36,666 bases of DNA from a virus: the IMG/VR virus record IMGVR_UViG_3300037296_000240, positions 1 through 36,666 of that record, one strand, 5' to 3'. Within the stretch, counting starts at the first letter, position 1, and every line of letters begins with the position of its first letter. This document shows, in pieces, positions 13,950 to 20,405 of this stretch. A model generated the notes under the pieces. That model had not been told where the DNA came from. It searched no databases and saw only the letters and a list, made by a program, of their open reading frames with translations. Made by a program: the position numbers and the translations under genes.

Positions 13950-14132
13950 GAGGAAAATAACGCCGCCGCCCATTTTTTTGGGCACCCCTGGGCGGGGCTG
14001 GATTTACCGGCATTTAACCCCGTTTCACCCCGTTATCCGTGCAATCCGTGCAAAATCCGTGCACGCTTGTGCCATTTTGTTCACGGGGCGGTGCACACCA
14101 CCGCGTGCATCGCCCCCTTTAGTGTTCAAGCC

Positions 14133-14654
14133 TCAGCTTGAAAAAAGCGCCGTAATCTCAGCCTCAAGCCCCGCTAGATCACCGTTATTGTCCAGGATCC
14201 AATCGGCATCATCCGCCGTCAATTCCATGGATGCGACCGGCTCAGGCGGCAGGTGATCGGACCGATCCACCCACACCACCAGATCAAAGAAGCCCCGCGC
14301 GCGCTCAAATTCAGCGCGGCTGCGCATCCCGGTATAAACGTCGTGATCCTCTAAGATTTGCTGGCACAGCATCGGGCCGGGGCGCAGGTTATAGGCGCGG
14401 ATCGCGTGGAACCACAAATCCCGATGACTGGCCCGGTCCGCATAGCAGGCCTGCCAATCGGGATAGAGATCCGCCACCAGGGGAAAGATCGCCTTTTGCG
14501 CGCAGAACTCCGAACTCGAAGCCACGCGCAGACCAAACCGCGCGCGCAGCATATCGCCAACGGTATCTTTGCCGTGGCGGCCGTGGCCGATGATCAGCAC
14601 CTTGAGGCGGTGCGGATTGGGAAAGGTGACAGCCTCAGAATGGGATTTCATCAT
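14133..14654 (-). CDS. P-loop nucleotide kinase, dNMP/adenylate kinase-like
   Basis: A 173-residue protein with the start at 14654, supported by a run of G six bases upstream and overlapping the end of ssb. [18 protein letters not shown] near residues 18-35 is a Walker A loop of the phage deoxynucleoside monophosphate kinase type. The LID-like and acidic regions follow ([13 protein letters not shown] near residues 125-137, then an acidic C-terminal part). Such enzymes phosphorylate dNMPs from degraded host DNA for phage synthesis. The substrate cannot be read from the sequence. The stop codon lies in a 7-bp hairpin (14125-14142) that ends this transcript block before attP. Confidence 0.75.
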   Translation of the reverse strand: MMKSHSEAVTFPNPHRLKVLIIGHGRHGKDTVGDMLRARFGLRVASSSEFCAQKAIFPLVADLYPDWQACYADRASHRDLWFHAIRAYNLRPGPMLCQQILEDHDVYTGMRSRAEFERARGFFDLVVWVDRSDHLPPEPVASMELTADDADWILDNNGDLAGLEAEITALFSS

Positions 14655-15150
14655 CCATATCCCCCCTTTTCGCGTGGCTTGTGGATCCAGATCCACCGCC
14701 TTGATCATAACCGCCGCCACCGCCGCCACCATAATCGCCGCCGCCCTGGCCACCATAGCCGCCGCCAGATCCACCGCCCGATCCGCCGCCGCCATCGCCG
14801 CGCGCATCGCCCAGCATCAGCATGGATCCGCCAAAGCCCTGCAACACGATTTCGGTCGTGTAGCGATCCGCGCCGGATTGATCTTGCCATTTGCGCGTTT
14901 GCAGCTTGCCCTCGATATAGACCTTAGCACCTTTTTTCAGATAGCGCTCAGCGACACCCACCAGGCCCTCTTGAAAGATCGCCACGCTATGCCATTCGGT
15001 CTTTTCTTTTTTCTCGCCCGAATTGCGATCTTTCCAGGTTTCGGATGTGGCGACGCGCAAATTGCACACCTTGCCGCCATTGCCAAAGGTGCGCACCTCA
15101 GGATCCGCCCCCAGGTGCCCGATGATTTGAACCTTGTTTAAGCCCGCCAT
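14635..15150 (-). CDS. ssb: Single-stranded DNA-binding protein
   Basis: A 171-residue SSB of the bacterial type. The OB-fold (residues 1-110) starts [20 protein letters not shown] and includes WHSVAIF and [12 protein letters not shown] long glycine-rich linker (residues 117-155) separates it from the acidic tip DMDDEIPF, which in bacterial SSB recruits replication and repair partners. It coats single-stranded phage DNA during replication and recombination. AGGGGG precedes the ATG. It is not in the primase operon but downstream of the lysis genes and next to the nucleotide kinase, so it forms a second small DNA-metabolism block. Confidence 0.95.
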   Translation of the reverse strand: MAGLNKVQIIGHLGADPEVRTFGNGGKVCNLRVATSETWKDRNSGEKKEKTEWHSVAIFQEGLVGVAERYLKKGAKVYIEGKLQTRKWQDQSGADRYTTEIVLQGFGGSMLMLGDARGDGGGGSGGGSGGGYGGQGGGDYGGGGGGGYDQGGGSGSTSHAKRGDMDDEIPF

Positions 15151-15368
15151 ATGCGACCCCCTATATAATTAAAAATGCGCCGCAGCGCATAAGACCGGAT
15201 CAGCGATACAACAGTGAAGGCGGCGGAAACCTGAGCGGCTTGCGAAAAAGTGACCGGCACGCCCAGGGCGGGCAGGATCACGATATTGGCCACAAAAGCG
15301 ATCACCACACCGGCGGCGACATTCGCCGCCGCCTCAAGCGCCGATGCGCGGCGCGATTGGCCCGCCAT
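15138..15368 (-). CDS. Small two-span membrane protein, DUF7220-like
   Basis: A 76-residue protein starting [17 protein letters not shown], with two hydrophobic helices (about residues 15-33 and 42-55) and the ending [13 protein letters not shown]. This pattern matches a family of small phage membrane proteins (QSRRxSLxEAxxN at the start and RSYxLRRxFN near the end). The ATG at 15368 overlaps the stop of the phosphoesterase gene; a GTG three codons upstream is possible. The function of the family is not known. Its 3' end overlaps the ssb start by 13 bases. Confidence 0.78.
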   Translation of the reverse strand: MAGQSRRASALEAAANVAAGVVIAFVANIVILPALGVPVTFSQAAQVSAAFTVVSLIRSYALRRIFNYIGGRIWRA

Positions 15369-17035
15369 CACGCGCACCAGCGGGCGTTATCCGCCTGCGT
15401 ATAGATCGCGCGCTTGCCATTGGGATAAGCAACAACATGCGCGCGCCGCCAGCTTGTCGGGCCGTTGTTATAGCCCTGATCTAGCGCGCCGGTCATGCCC
15501 GCGACATAGACGCCATCGACGATCTCAGGGCTATGTTTGTCGCCAATCGTGATCCGCGTGGCCATCCGCGCCAGGCCCGACGCGGTGCCGCGTGATCCGT
15601 TTGGCCCCTGGTGGCCGTGCATCCCGCACTCAATGCCGCCGCTATCCTGGCAAATCACGAAACTGCCCCCCATCGGCACAAATTCGATACCGTCCAGATC
15701 GCGCGGATCCGCGCGCTTGAGCGCCCAGCGTAGCAGATTAAAGCCCTCGGCTTGATCGCGTTCCGCGTGCAACTGCGTCATGTTGCACAGGTGCCAATAG
15801 GCCGCATTGGCGATATCGCGCCGGTCCGCATCGCGCCGCGTCCATTGCTTCAGCCGGTCGTCGTGATTGCTTTCCACCATGACGGATTGGCAAAACTCGC
15901 GGGCGGTTTCGCGCAGGAACGCCGCGCCCTCCGCAATATGCGCCTCAATGCCGTGCAAATTGCGGTGCACCATCCGCGCCCAATGCAGCGGATCTTGATC
16001 GACATGGCGCGACGAAATTTCAAACGACAGCAGATCGTGAAAGAATTGATATTGCGGCCGCAGCCGTTCCATCAAGCTATCCGCCCGGCGGCCCCAAAGA
16101 TGCTCAAACACATCATCCGCCACGCTGGGCAAATGGATATCGCCAAAGGTGACAGCCTTCACCCGGTGCCCAGAGGATACCCGGCCCGCGCTCACCTTGT
16201 GATCGAGATCCTGAAACGCGCCGTCCGCCGTGGCGCTGATCTGGCGGCACCAGGCCCGGCCCGCATCATCGACCTCCACAATGATCGCGCCCAGGATGTG
16301 ATGAAATTCCGCCTTGAGGCCCGCTTTTTTGTTCACATAATTGGGCACCGTCACGGCCCCGGTTGTCATCACGCTTGGGACGTGTTGCCCAGGCATTTGC
16401 GGCACGGTTTCGTAAGACAGCTTGGCGTGCGGAAAAATCGCATCCCGGCCCCGGCTATAGGTGCCCAGGCCCGATAGAGGCTTGACCGCCGTGGGCAGCG
16501 TGTTCATCTCAGCGCAGAACAACACCGGGCCACAGTCTAGCGGATCAAAGCGCAGGAAGGGGCGCAATTCGGCCCGATAGGTGCCCGTGAGCGTCATGCG
16601 GTCCGTGTGGCGGATTGTCTGATATGTGAAACCCGCCACCACCAGATCCGCGCCGTGAAACTGCGCGTAGGCCTGCAGGTTTGCAAAAAAGCGCGGGTGC
16701 ACATCGGTATCATCCTGCGCGGCCGTCAGGATCCACCGGCGCACCTCGCCCCGGCGGATCTCACCCGGCGCAACACCGGCGCGCGAAAACAGCGACCAAT
16801 CGGGCAGCATATGATCAGCGCCCGACGTTTTGCGATTCTCTTGCGTGCGCAAAAAGCCATTCACAGAGCGGGGCGTTTCATCATGCCCGGCCTCAGACAA
16901 GCGGCGGGCCGCTTCCGTGAGAGCTGACCCTTTGCCGCCGCGCTGGCCGCGCGGATTAAAGCCCGCGCGCAGGGCCGCCTCAATCGCGCCCTTGATCCGT
17001 TGCTGGCGCTCGATGGGCATCGCGGGGAAACTCAT
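15368..17035 (-). CDS. Calcineurin-type metallophosphoesterase, resembling phage T5 A1
   Basis: A 555-residue protein, about the size of T5 protein A1. The dinuclear-metal phosphoesterase motifs appear in order: GDIHLPS (residues 298-304), ESNHDD (388-393, the GNHD motif), HGHQGPNG (473-480) and GDKHSP (498-503). Residues 1-60 look like a DNA-binding helical head (RIKGAIEAALRAGF, LTEAARRLSEAG). In T5, A1 is a pre-early protein linked to host DNA degradation and the second step of DNA entry. Here it follows the lysis genes and sits beside ssb and a nucleotide kinase, fitting host DNA breakdown and reuse. Similarity is by motif and length, so A1 identity is likely but not certain. Confidence 0.68.
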   Translation of the reverse strand: MSFPAMPIERQQRIKGAIEAALRAGFNPRGQRGGKGSALTEAARRLSEAGHDETPRSVNGFLRTQENRKTSGADHMLPDWSLFSRAGVAPGEIRRGEVRRWILTAAQDDTDVHPRFFANLQAYAQFHGADLVVAGFTYQTIRHTDRMTLTGTYRAELRPFLRFDPLDCGPVLFCAEMNTLPTAVKPLSGLGTYSRGRDAIFPHAKLSYETVPQMPGQHVPSVMTTGAVTVPNYVNKKAGLKAEFHHILGAIIVEVDDAGRAWCRQISATADGAFQDLDHKVSAGRVSSGHRVKAVTFGDIHLPSVADDVFEHLWGRRADSLMERLRPQYQFFHDLLSFEISSRHVDQDPLHWARMVHRNLHGIEAHIAEGAAFLRETAREFCQSVMVESNHDDRLKQWTRRDADRRDIANAAYWHLCNMTQLHAERDQAEGFNLLRWALKRADPRDLDGIEFVPMGGSFVICQDSGGIECGMHGHQGPNGSRGTASGLARMATRITIGDKHSPEIVDGVYVAGMTGALDQGYNNGPTSWRRAHVVAYPNGKRAIYTQADNARWCA

Positions 17036-17322
17036 CGCGCCGCCCCCGCGAGATCCGCCTGCACACCAGACGCCCAGGCGACAAGCGCCGCCTTTTCAGC
17101 GCCGCAGCGTAGCAATTCATCACCGACCCGGCCCAGGGCGACCTCGACCGCGCCCAGGCTCAAAGGCGCAGATCCGACGATCTCGCCAGGGGCCGCGCAG
17201 ATCCGCGCCGCGCTTGGCGGCAGCGCGTCACTTTGCACCAGTGCCCCACCGCTCACCAAGCCGCCGCAGCCCATTAAGGCCAAGGCCGGGGCCATCAGCC
17301 CCATCATCTGCCAACGCTTCAT
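17032..17322 (-). CDS. Outer-membrane spanin lipoprotein (Rz1-like)
   Basis: A 96-residue lipoprotein. The start at 17322 gives MKRWQMMGLMAPALALMGCGG: two positive residues, a hydrophobic core and the lipobox L-M-G-C, with Cys19 acylated. GGAAAGG precedes the ATG. Its first 95 bases lie inside the Rz-like gene in another frame, the classic overlapping spanin arrangement. It should sit in the outer membrane and join the inner-membrane partner to disrupt the envelope at the end of lysis. It is less proline-rich and longer than lambda Rz1. Its stop overlaps the phosphoesterase start (ATGA). Confidence 0.78.
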   Translation of the reverse strand: MKRWQMMGLMAPALALMGCGGLVSGGALVQSDALPPSAARICAAPGEIVGSAPLSLGAVEVALGRVGDELLRCGAEKAALVAWASGVQADLAGAAR

Positions 17323-17557
17323 TTTCCAACCTTTCCACCAGGGCCGCGCGATCCGCACGCACCGCCGCCACATCATCGAGCGCGGCGCGCAGCCGGGCAT
17401 CACGATCATTGATTTTTACCTGCAGCACATCGCGCAGCGCGGCCGCCTCGATCTGGGCCGCCGCATAGCCGCGCGCGTAGCCAAGATGATCGAGCGCAGC
17501 GGCAAAGGCCGCCCCCCCCGCCACCAGCACCGCAGCCCAGATAAACACCGCCCTCAT
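17228..17557 (-). CDS. Inner-membrane spanin (Rz-like)
   Basis: A 109-residue protein from ATG 17557, overlapping the endolysin stop. The N terminus is one hydrophobic helix (MRAVFIWAAVLVAGGAAF), followed by a long coiled-coil-like helix (residues 30-85) rich in Ala, Arg, Asp and Leu. This is the plan of i-spanins: anchored in the inner membrane with a periplasmic coiled coil. The overlapping lipoprotein frame just downstream and the endolysin just upstream confirm the lysis role. Confidence 0.8.
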   Translation of the reverse strand: MRAVFIWAAVLVAGGAAFAAALDHLGYARGYAAAQIEAAALRDVLQVKINDRDARLRAALDDVAAVRADRAALVERLENEALADDGADGPGLGLNGLRRLGERWGTGAK

Positions 17558-18333
17558 AGCGCCGGGGCCTGGATGTGCATCCAATCGAAATTCTTAGCAG
17601 GCCCCAGGCCGGTCCAGCCCTCAGCCGCCCAGGCCGCCCAGAAGCGCGCCGCATCCGGCAACGCCAGGCGCGCACGATCCCGGCCCCATTGCAGGCGATT
17701 GCGCGCCGGATCCCAATCGACCGCGACGCCCCAGGCGTGCACTGATTTTGTGGATCCGCCGCGCTTGAGGCGATCATTGAAACAGCCGCCATAAAGGTGC
17801 AGGCCCAGATCCGTGATTTGATCGGGGGTGTGCGTATCGGCCACATTTTCCAGCACGCGGGCCAGGGACGCCTCAACATCGGCATGGCAAGCGATAGTGG
17901 ATACCTCTTGCGTCTCATCCCAGGCCAGCACCGTGCGCCAGGGGATCCGCACCCGGCCCATCGTGCAGATCGCAGATCCCGGCGCGCCAAAGCGGCGCAC
18001 CAGATCGACCTCACGCCCCCAGGCATTTTCCGCAGACCGGTCCACGAAACCGACACCCGCCAAATCACAGGCCCAGGCCTCAAAGGCGGCATCCGTGGAC
18101 GGCCCCCAAAGGCCATCCGCCGGGCCAGGATCAAAGCCCGCCTGGCGCAAGGCGATCTGGCCCGCCGCGATCACACGGCGGGCGGCCGACAGGGACGCGC
18201 GCGGATCCCGCAGGCCCTCGATCCGCCCCGCCGCCGCCAGCGATCTAGGCCCAGGATCGCCATCAATCGCGCCCGCGTAGCCCGCCACCATGCGCAAGAT
18301 CACTTGCGCGTTTTCAACACCATTCCAGCCCAT
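17554..18333 (-). CDS. Endolysin, M15-type D-Ala/L-Ala peptidase
   Basis: About 259 residues. The ATG at 18333 (GGGG upstream) is favoured over 18345, which lacks a Shine-Dalgarno sequence. The C-terminal domain is a peptidase M15_4-like zinc enzyme: SVHAWGVAVDWDP (the SxHxxGxAxD motif with metal ligands His and Asp) and the last ligand in DWMHIQ near the C terminus. The N-terminal half contains a peptidoglycan-binding-like repeat (QIALRQAGFDPGPADGLWGPSTDAAFEAW). It should cut peptide cross-links in the cell wall. No signal peptide is evident, so export needs a holin, which would be one of the membrane proteins just upstream. Confidence 0.85.
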   Translation of the reverse strand: MGWNGVENAQVILRMVAGYAGAIDGDPGPRSLAAAGRIEGLRDPRASLSAARRVIAAGQIALRQAGFDPGPADGLWGPSTDAAFEAWACDLAGVGFVDRSAENAWGREVDLVRRFGAPGSAICTMGRVRIPWRTVLAWDETQEVSTIACHADVEASLARVLENVADTHTPDQITDLGLHLYGGCFNDRLKRGGSTKSVHAWGVAVDWDPARNRLQWGRDRARLALPDAARFWAAWAAEGWTGLGPAKNFDWMHIQAPAL

Positions 18334-18389
18334 TGCGGCCCCCATATCAAAAGAAAAACCGGCGCTAGGGATCCCGCACCGGCCGCAAA

Positions 18390-18842
18390 TCAGCGCCGCC
18401 CGCGCCGCCCAAAGATCGCCGCCACCAGGCGAAAGTGCCCTGGATAAAACGGCGCAAAGATCACGAAACGCCAGACGCCGCGCGCCCGGTCCGCTGGCGG
18501 GATTTGTTGATGAATTGCGCCAAGCATCAAATAAAAGGCGACGATCCAGCCTAGATTGCAGCCCCCATTAATCCAGACCGACGGATCACCGGCGCGCGTA
18601 CTGAATTGCCAGGCCTCAGGCGCGAAATGCTGAAACACATCCCAAAACCAAAGACGGACCGCAGCAAAGAACGCAAAGACACAAATGCCGCTTGCCATGG
18701 CGCGCGCTGGCCCCGCAAGGCCGCGATAGAAACGCGGGCCAAAAGAATAGGACACCAAAAGTGCCATCACAAAGGCAGGCCAGGCCGTGACCGTATTAGG
18801 ATTTAATCGGGCAAGCCAATCAAGAAACTCATTAGCGCCCAT
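18390..18842 (-). CDS. Multi-span membrane protein, candidate holin
   Basis: A 150-residue protein with about four hydrophobic stretches (near residues 18-33, 47-64, 95-112 and 122-135), many Trp and Phe residues and a basic C terminus (AAIFGRRGRR). AAGGG precedes the ATG, and the gene overlaps the small coiled-coil gene by 11 bases. Lying immediately upstream of the endolysin, it is a candidate holin, but it is longer than most holins and I cannot name a family. Confidence 0.62.
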   Translation of the reverse strand: MGANEFLDWLARLNPNTVTAWPAFVMALLVSYSFGPRFYRGLAGPARAMASGICVFAFFAAVRLWFWDVFQHFAPEAWQFSTRAGDPSVWINGGCNLGWIVAFYLMLGAIHQQIPPADRARGVWRFVIFAPFYPGHFRLVAAIFGRRGRR

Positions 18843-18999
18843 TGTGAAAACCCTTCGTCAGTAAATCATCTAAAAGGCCGCTTACAGCCTTTTCCATTTC
18901 ATCCGTTTTTGTGCGCTCACTTTTGATCGTCTCTTGCCGGGCCTTTTGCGCCGCCCGCACCGCGTCCAGAGAGATCTTGCGCTTGAAAATCCAATTCAT
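18832..18999 (-). CDS. Short charged helical protein in the lysis cassette
   Basis: A 55-residue ORF whose ATG at 18999 overlaps the stop of the upstream membrane protein gene (ATGA) and whose end overlaps the next start. It opens MNWIFKRKISLDAVRAAQKA and is one long charged helix (RQETIKSERTKTDEMEKAV). There is no membrane span. It could be a regulator of lysis timing or an antiholin-type partner, but this is only suggested by position. Confidence 0.58.
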   Translation of the reverse strand: MNWIFKRKISLDAVRAAQKARQETIKSERTKTDEMEKAVSGLLDDLLTKGFHNGR

Positions 19000-19220
19000 T
19001 GCACGGCCCCCGAAATGGCCGCCGCAATTTTCTCCAGCGTGTTGCGCGTTGAGATTTCGCGCTCAACAGAGGCGCGCAGATCATCATCTTTGCGGCCCAT
19101 CAAAAGGCCGGTTAAATCATCGTTTCGTTTCGTCAGGCGGAAACGGTCATACAATAGCGCGCAGATCATCAGCGCGCCCGGCCCGCCGCCCAGGGCCAAA
19201 AAGATTTCATTAAGCGTCAT
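18996..19220 (-). CDS. Small membrane protein with one span and a coiled tail, candidate holin
   Basis: A 74-residue protein from ATG 19220, with AAGGGG seven bases upstream. Residues 3-23 are hydrophobic with a Gly-rich centre (IFLALGGGPGALMICALLY), and the rest is a charged helix (RFRLTKRNDDLTGLLMGRKDDDLR). One N-terminal span plus a cytoplasmic or periplasmic helical tail fits small phage holins or pinholin-like proteins. It follows a terminator-like hairpin, so the lysis genes may have separate expression. Confidence 0.6.
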   Translation of the reverse strand: MTLNEIFLALGGGPGALMICALLYDRFRLTKRNDDLTGLLMGRKDDDLRASVEREISTRNTLEKIAAAISGAVQ

Positions 19221-19285
19221 TGCGCACCCCTTAGGATCGGCACAGATTAGATTGAACGGCACACCATAGTGTTCACACCAGGCGC

Positions 19286-19313
19286 AAAAAAACCGCAGCC
19301 CAGGGGGCGACGG
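19286..19313 (-). terminator. Terminator-like hairpin before the lysis genes
   Basis: On the minus strand CCGTCGCCC-CCT-GGGCTGCGG (one internal mismatch and one G-T pair) is followed by seven T. It lies between the stop at 19320 and the start at 19220, so it would end the tail transcript or attenuate the lysis genes. Confidence 0.6.
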
Positions 19314-19319
19314 TAAGCC

Positions 19320-19631
19320 TTAGATCTTGGCCGCCGGATCTCGACCGGCCCGGCGGTAACTGATCCAGCCAAAGGCGCGCACCAGTATCCAAAACACCAC
19401 CGCCAAAAGACAGCAGGCCAGCACCCGGCCCGCGTGCGGGGCCTGGGCCGCGTCGCGCAGCATCGCTTGCAAAAACCGCAGATCACACACGCGGCGCGAT
19501 GGATCGCCGCGCGCATAGCCGATATCGTGCGCGCGCCAGCCAGCCTCATCAAAAAACGCCGCCGACAGCGCCGTGAGCAACCGCCGCAGCCAGGGCCAGG
19601 CCCAGGCCGGGCCAACACCGTTTTCGCCCAT
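19320..19631 (-). CDS. Small protein with phospholipase A2-like HDxxY motif and C-terminal membrane span
   Basis: A 103-residue protein whose ATG at 19631 overlaps the upstream stop, with GGGGGG at a good distance. FDEAGWRAHDIGYARGD near residues 27-43 has the His-Asp-x-x-Tyr core of phospholipase A2 active sites, as in parvovirus and some phage proteins, and a Cys/Asp (CDLRFLQAML) follows in the next helix. The C-terminal helix (VLACCLLAVVFWILVRAF) is a membrane anchor. The calcium loop (YGPGN-type) is not evident, so activity is uncertain. Its place between tail genes and the lysis cassette fits a membrane-acting role. Confidence 0.62.
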   Translation of the reverse strand: MGENGVGPAWAWPWLRRLLTALSAAFFDEAGWRAHDIGYARGDPSRRVCDLRFLQAMLRDAAQAPHAGRVLACCLLAVVFWILVRAFGWISYRRAGRDPAAKI

Positions 19632-20050
19632 CACAAGCCCCCCTGCCCCGGCACCGGCGGCCATAGACTATCATCGGTAAAATCCAGTGGGCGCGGACCG
19701 CCTTTGATTGAAATCCCGGCAAAGACATGCGCGCGCTCATGCGCCGCCGCCGCCGCCGCCACCGCCAGCATATCGGGGGCATCGAGCGGCAACTGCGTGT
19801 TATCTTTGAGCACCCACACAAAAGGATCTGCGCCCCCGGCCCAAAGCGCATCCCCCGGCTGCGCCCCCGCCAGCATCGCCCCAATCGCCAGGGCACCGGC
19901 CCCGGTGATCCGTTCTTTGGTTTGCCGATCAAAATCAAACAAATGCGGCCCCCAGTAAAAGCCCAGGCCAATCCGGCGATCCCGTTCCCGGTTGACCCGC
20001 GCCGCAAATTCCGCCGCCGCCACGCCTGGCCCGCGTCCAAATTCAAGCAT
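19631..20050 (-). CDS. DUF4376-domain tail-associated protein
   Basis: A 139-residue protein from ATG 20050, preceded by GGAGG. It has the DUF4376 pattern: RERDRRIGLGFYWGPHLFDFD, ITGAGALA, FVWVLKDNTQLPLDAPDM and LAVAAAAAAHERAHVF. DUF4376 proteins are small phage proteins usually encoded right after tail fibre genes and are thought to help fibre assembly or form part of the tip. The overlap with both neighbours supports membership of the tail operon. Confidence 0.78.
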   Translation of the reverse strand: MLEFGRGPGVAAAEFAARVNRERDRRIGLGFYWGPHLFDFDRQTKERITGAGALAIGAMLAGAQPGDALWAGGADPFVWVLKDNTQLPLDAPDMLAVAAAAAAHERAHVFAGISIKGGPRPLDFTDDSLWPPVPGQGGL

Positions 20051-20405
20051 ATTCAAACGCCTCCAAAACCAAGGGATACGGGAAAGGCTGATCAATTCGG
20101 ACATAGTAAAATCCAGGATCGCGCAGCTTGATCTCTTGCGCCGCAATACTGATTTTTTCCGCCTCAGCATTTTCCAAGGTCACAACAGCCTCAGGGTGCA
20201 CATTTTCAAATGAGATCACATCGCCATCCAAGGCGGCGCGCGACACCGGCCGCAGGACCGGCGCGCCACCTTTGATGTAATACAGGAAAATGTAATCTAG
20301 CGGGATCTCATCAAGAGCAAAGGCCGCTTGGCCTTCCACCGTAAGATCAGTTTCCTGAATAGTCCCGATTTCGCCCGTGGCCAGATCATAGATTGCAAAA
20401 TTCAT
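20043..20405 (-). CDS. Small tail-tip or fibre-associated protein
   Basis: A 120-residue protein. The ATG at 20405 overlaps the stop of the large tail-tip gene (ATGA); an apparent longer frame upstream lies inside that gene. The sequence begins MNFAIYDLATGEIGTIQ and is beta-rich with proline-aromatic segments (IDQPFPYPLVLEAFEYA). Proteins with such starts commonly accompany DUF4376 proteins after fibre genes in phages, and probably bind or chaperone the tip. I cannot name the family. Confidence 0.65.
   Translation of the reverse strand: MNFAIYDLATGEIGTIQETDLTVEGQAAFALDEIPLDYIFLYYIKGGAPVLRPVSRAALDGDVISFENVHPEAVVTLENAEAEKISIAAQEIKLRDPGFYYVRIDQPFPYPLVLEAFEYA

Larger units (their letters stand above)
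13803..14063. other. attP: Putative attP: tRNA-Ser fragment with flanking arm-type repeats
   Basis: The gap 13686-14132 has no gene. Its centre is a tRNA-Ser fragment (13870-13912). On one side is a copy of ATCCGTGCA (13803-13811); on the other are three in the same orientation (14035-14043, 14044-14052, 14055-14063). Short direct repeats flanking a core with tRNA identity are the hallmark of lambda-class attP sites, where the integrase N-terminal domain binds the arms. An alternative is an iteron-type origin that happens to abut a tRNA remnant. The region also has an A/T-loop inverted repeat GCCCA-7-GGGC (13968-13983). Confidence 0.65.

Noticed and set aside
15169-15190. Hairpin ATGCGC-TGCG-GCGCAT followed by T-run
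   Set aside because: It encodes the conserved RSYALRR part of the DUF7220-like protein, so the structure is probably a by-product; the T-run is only four or five long.
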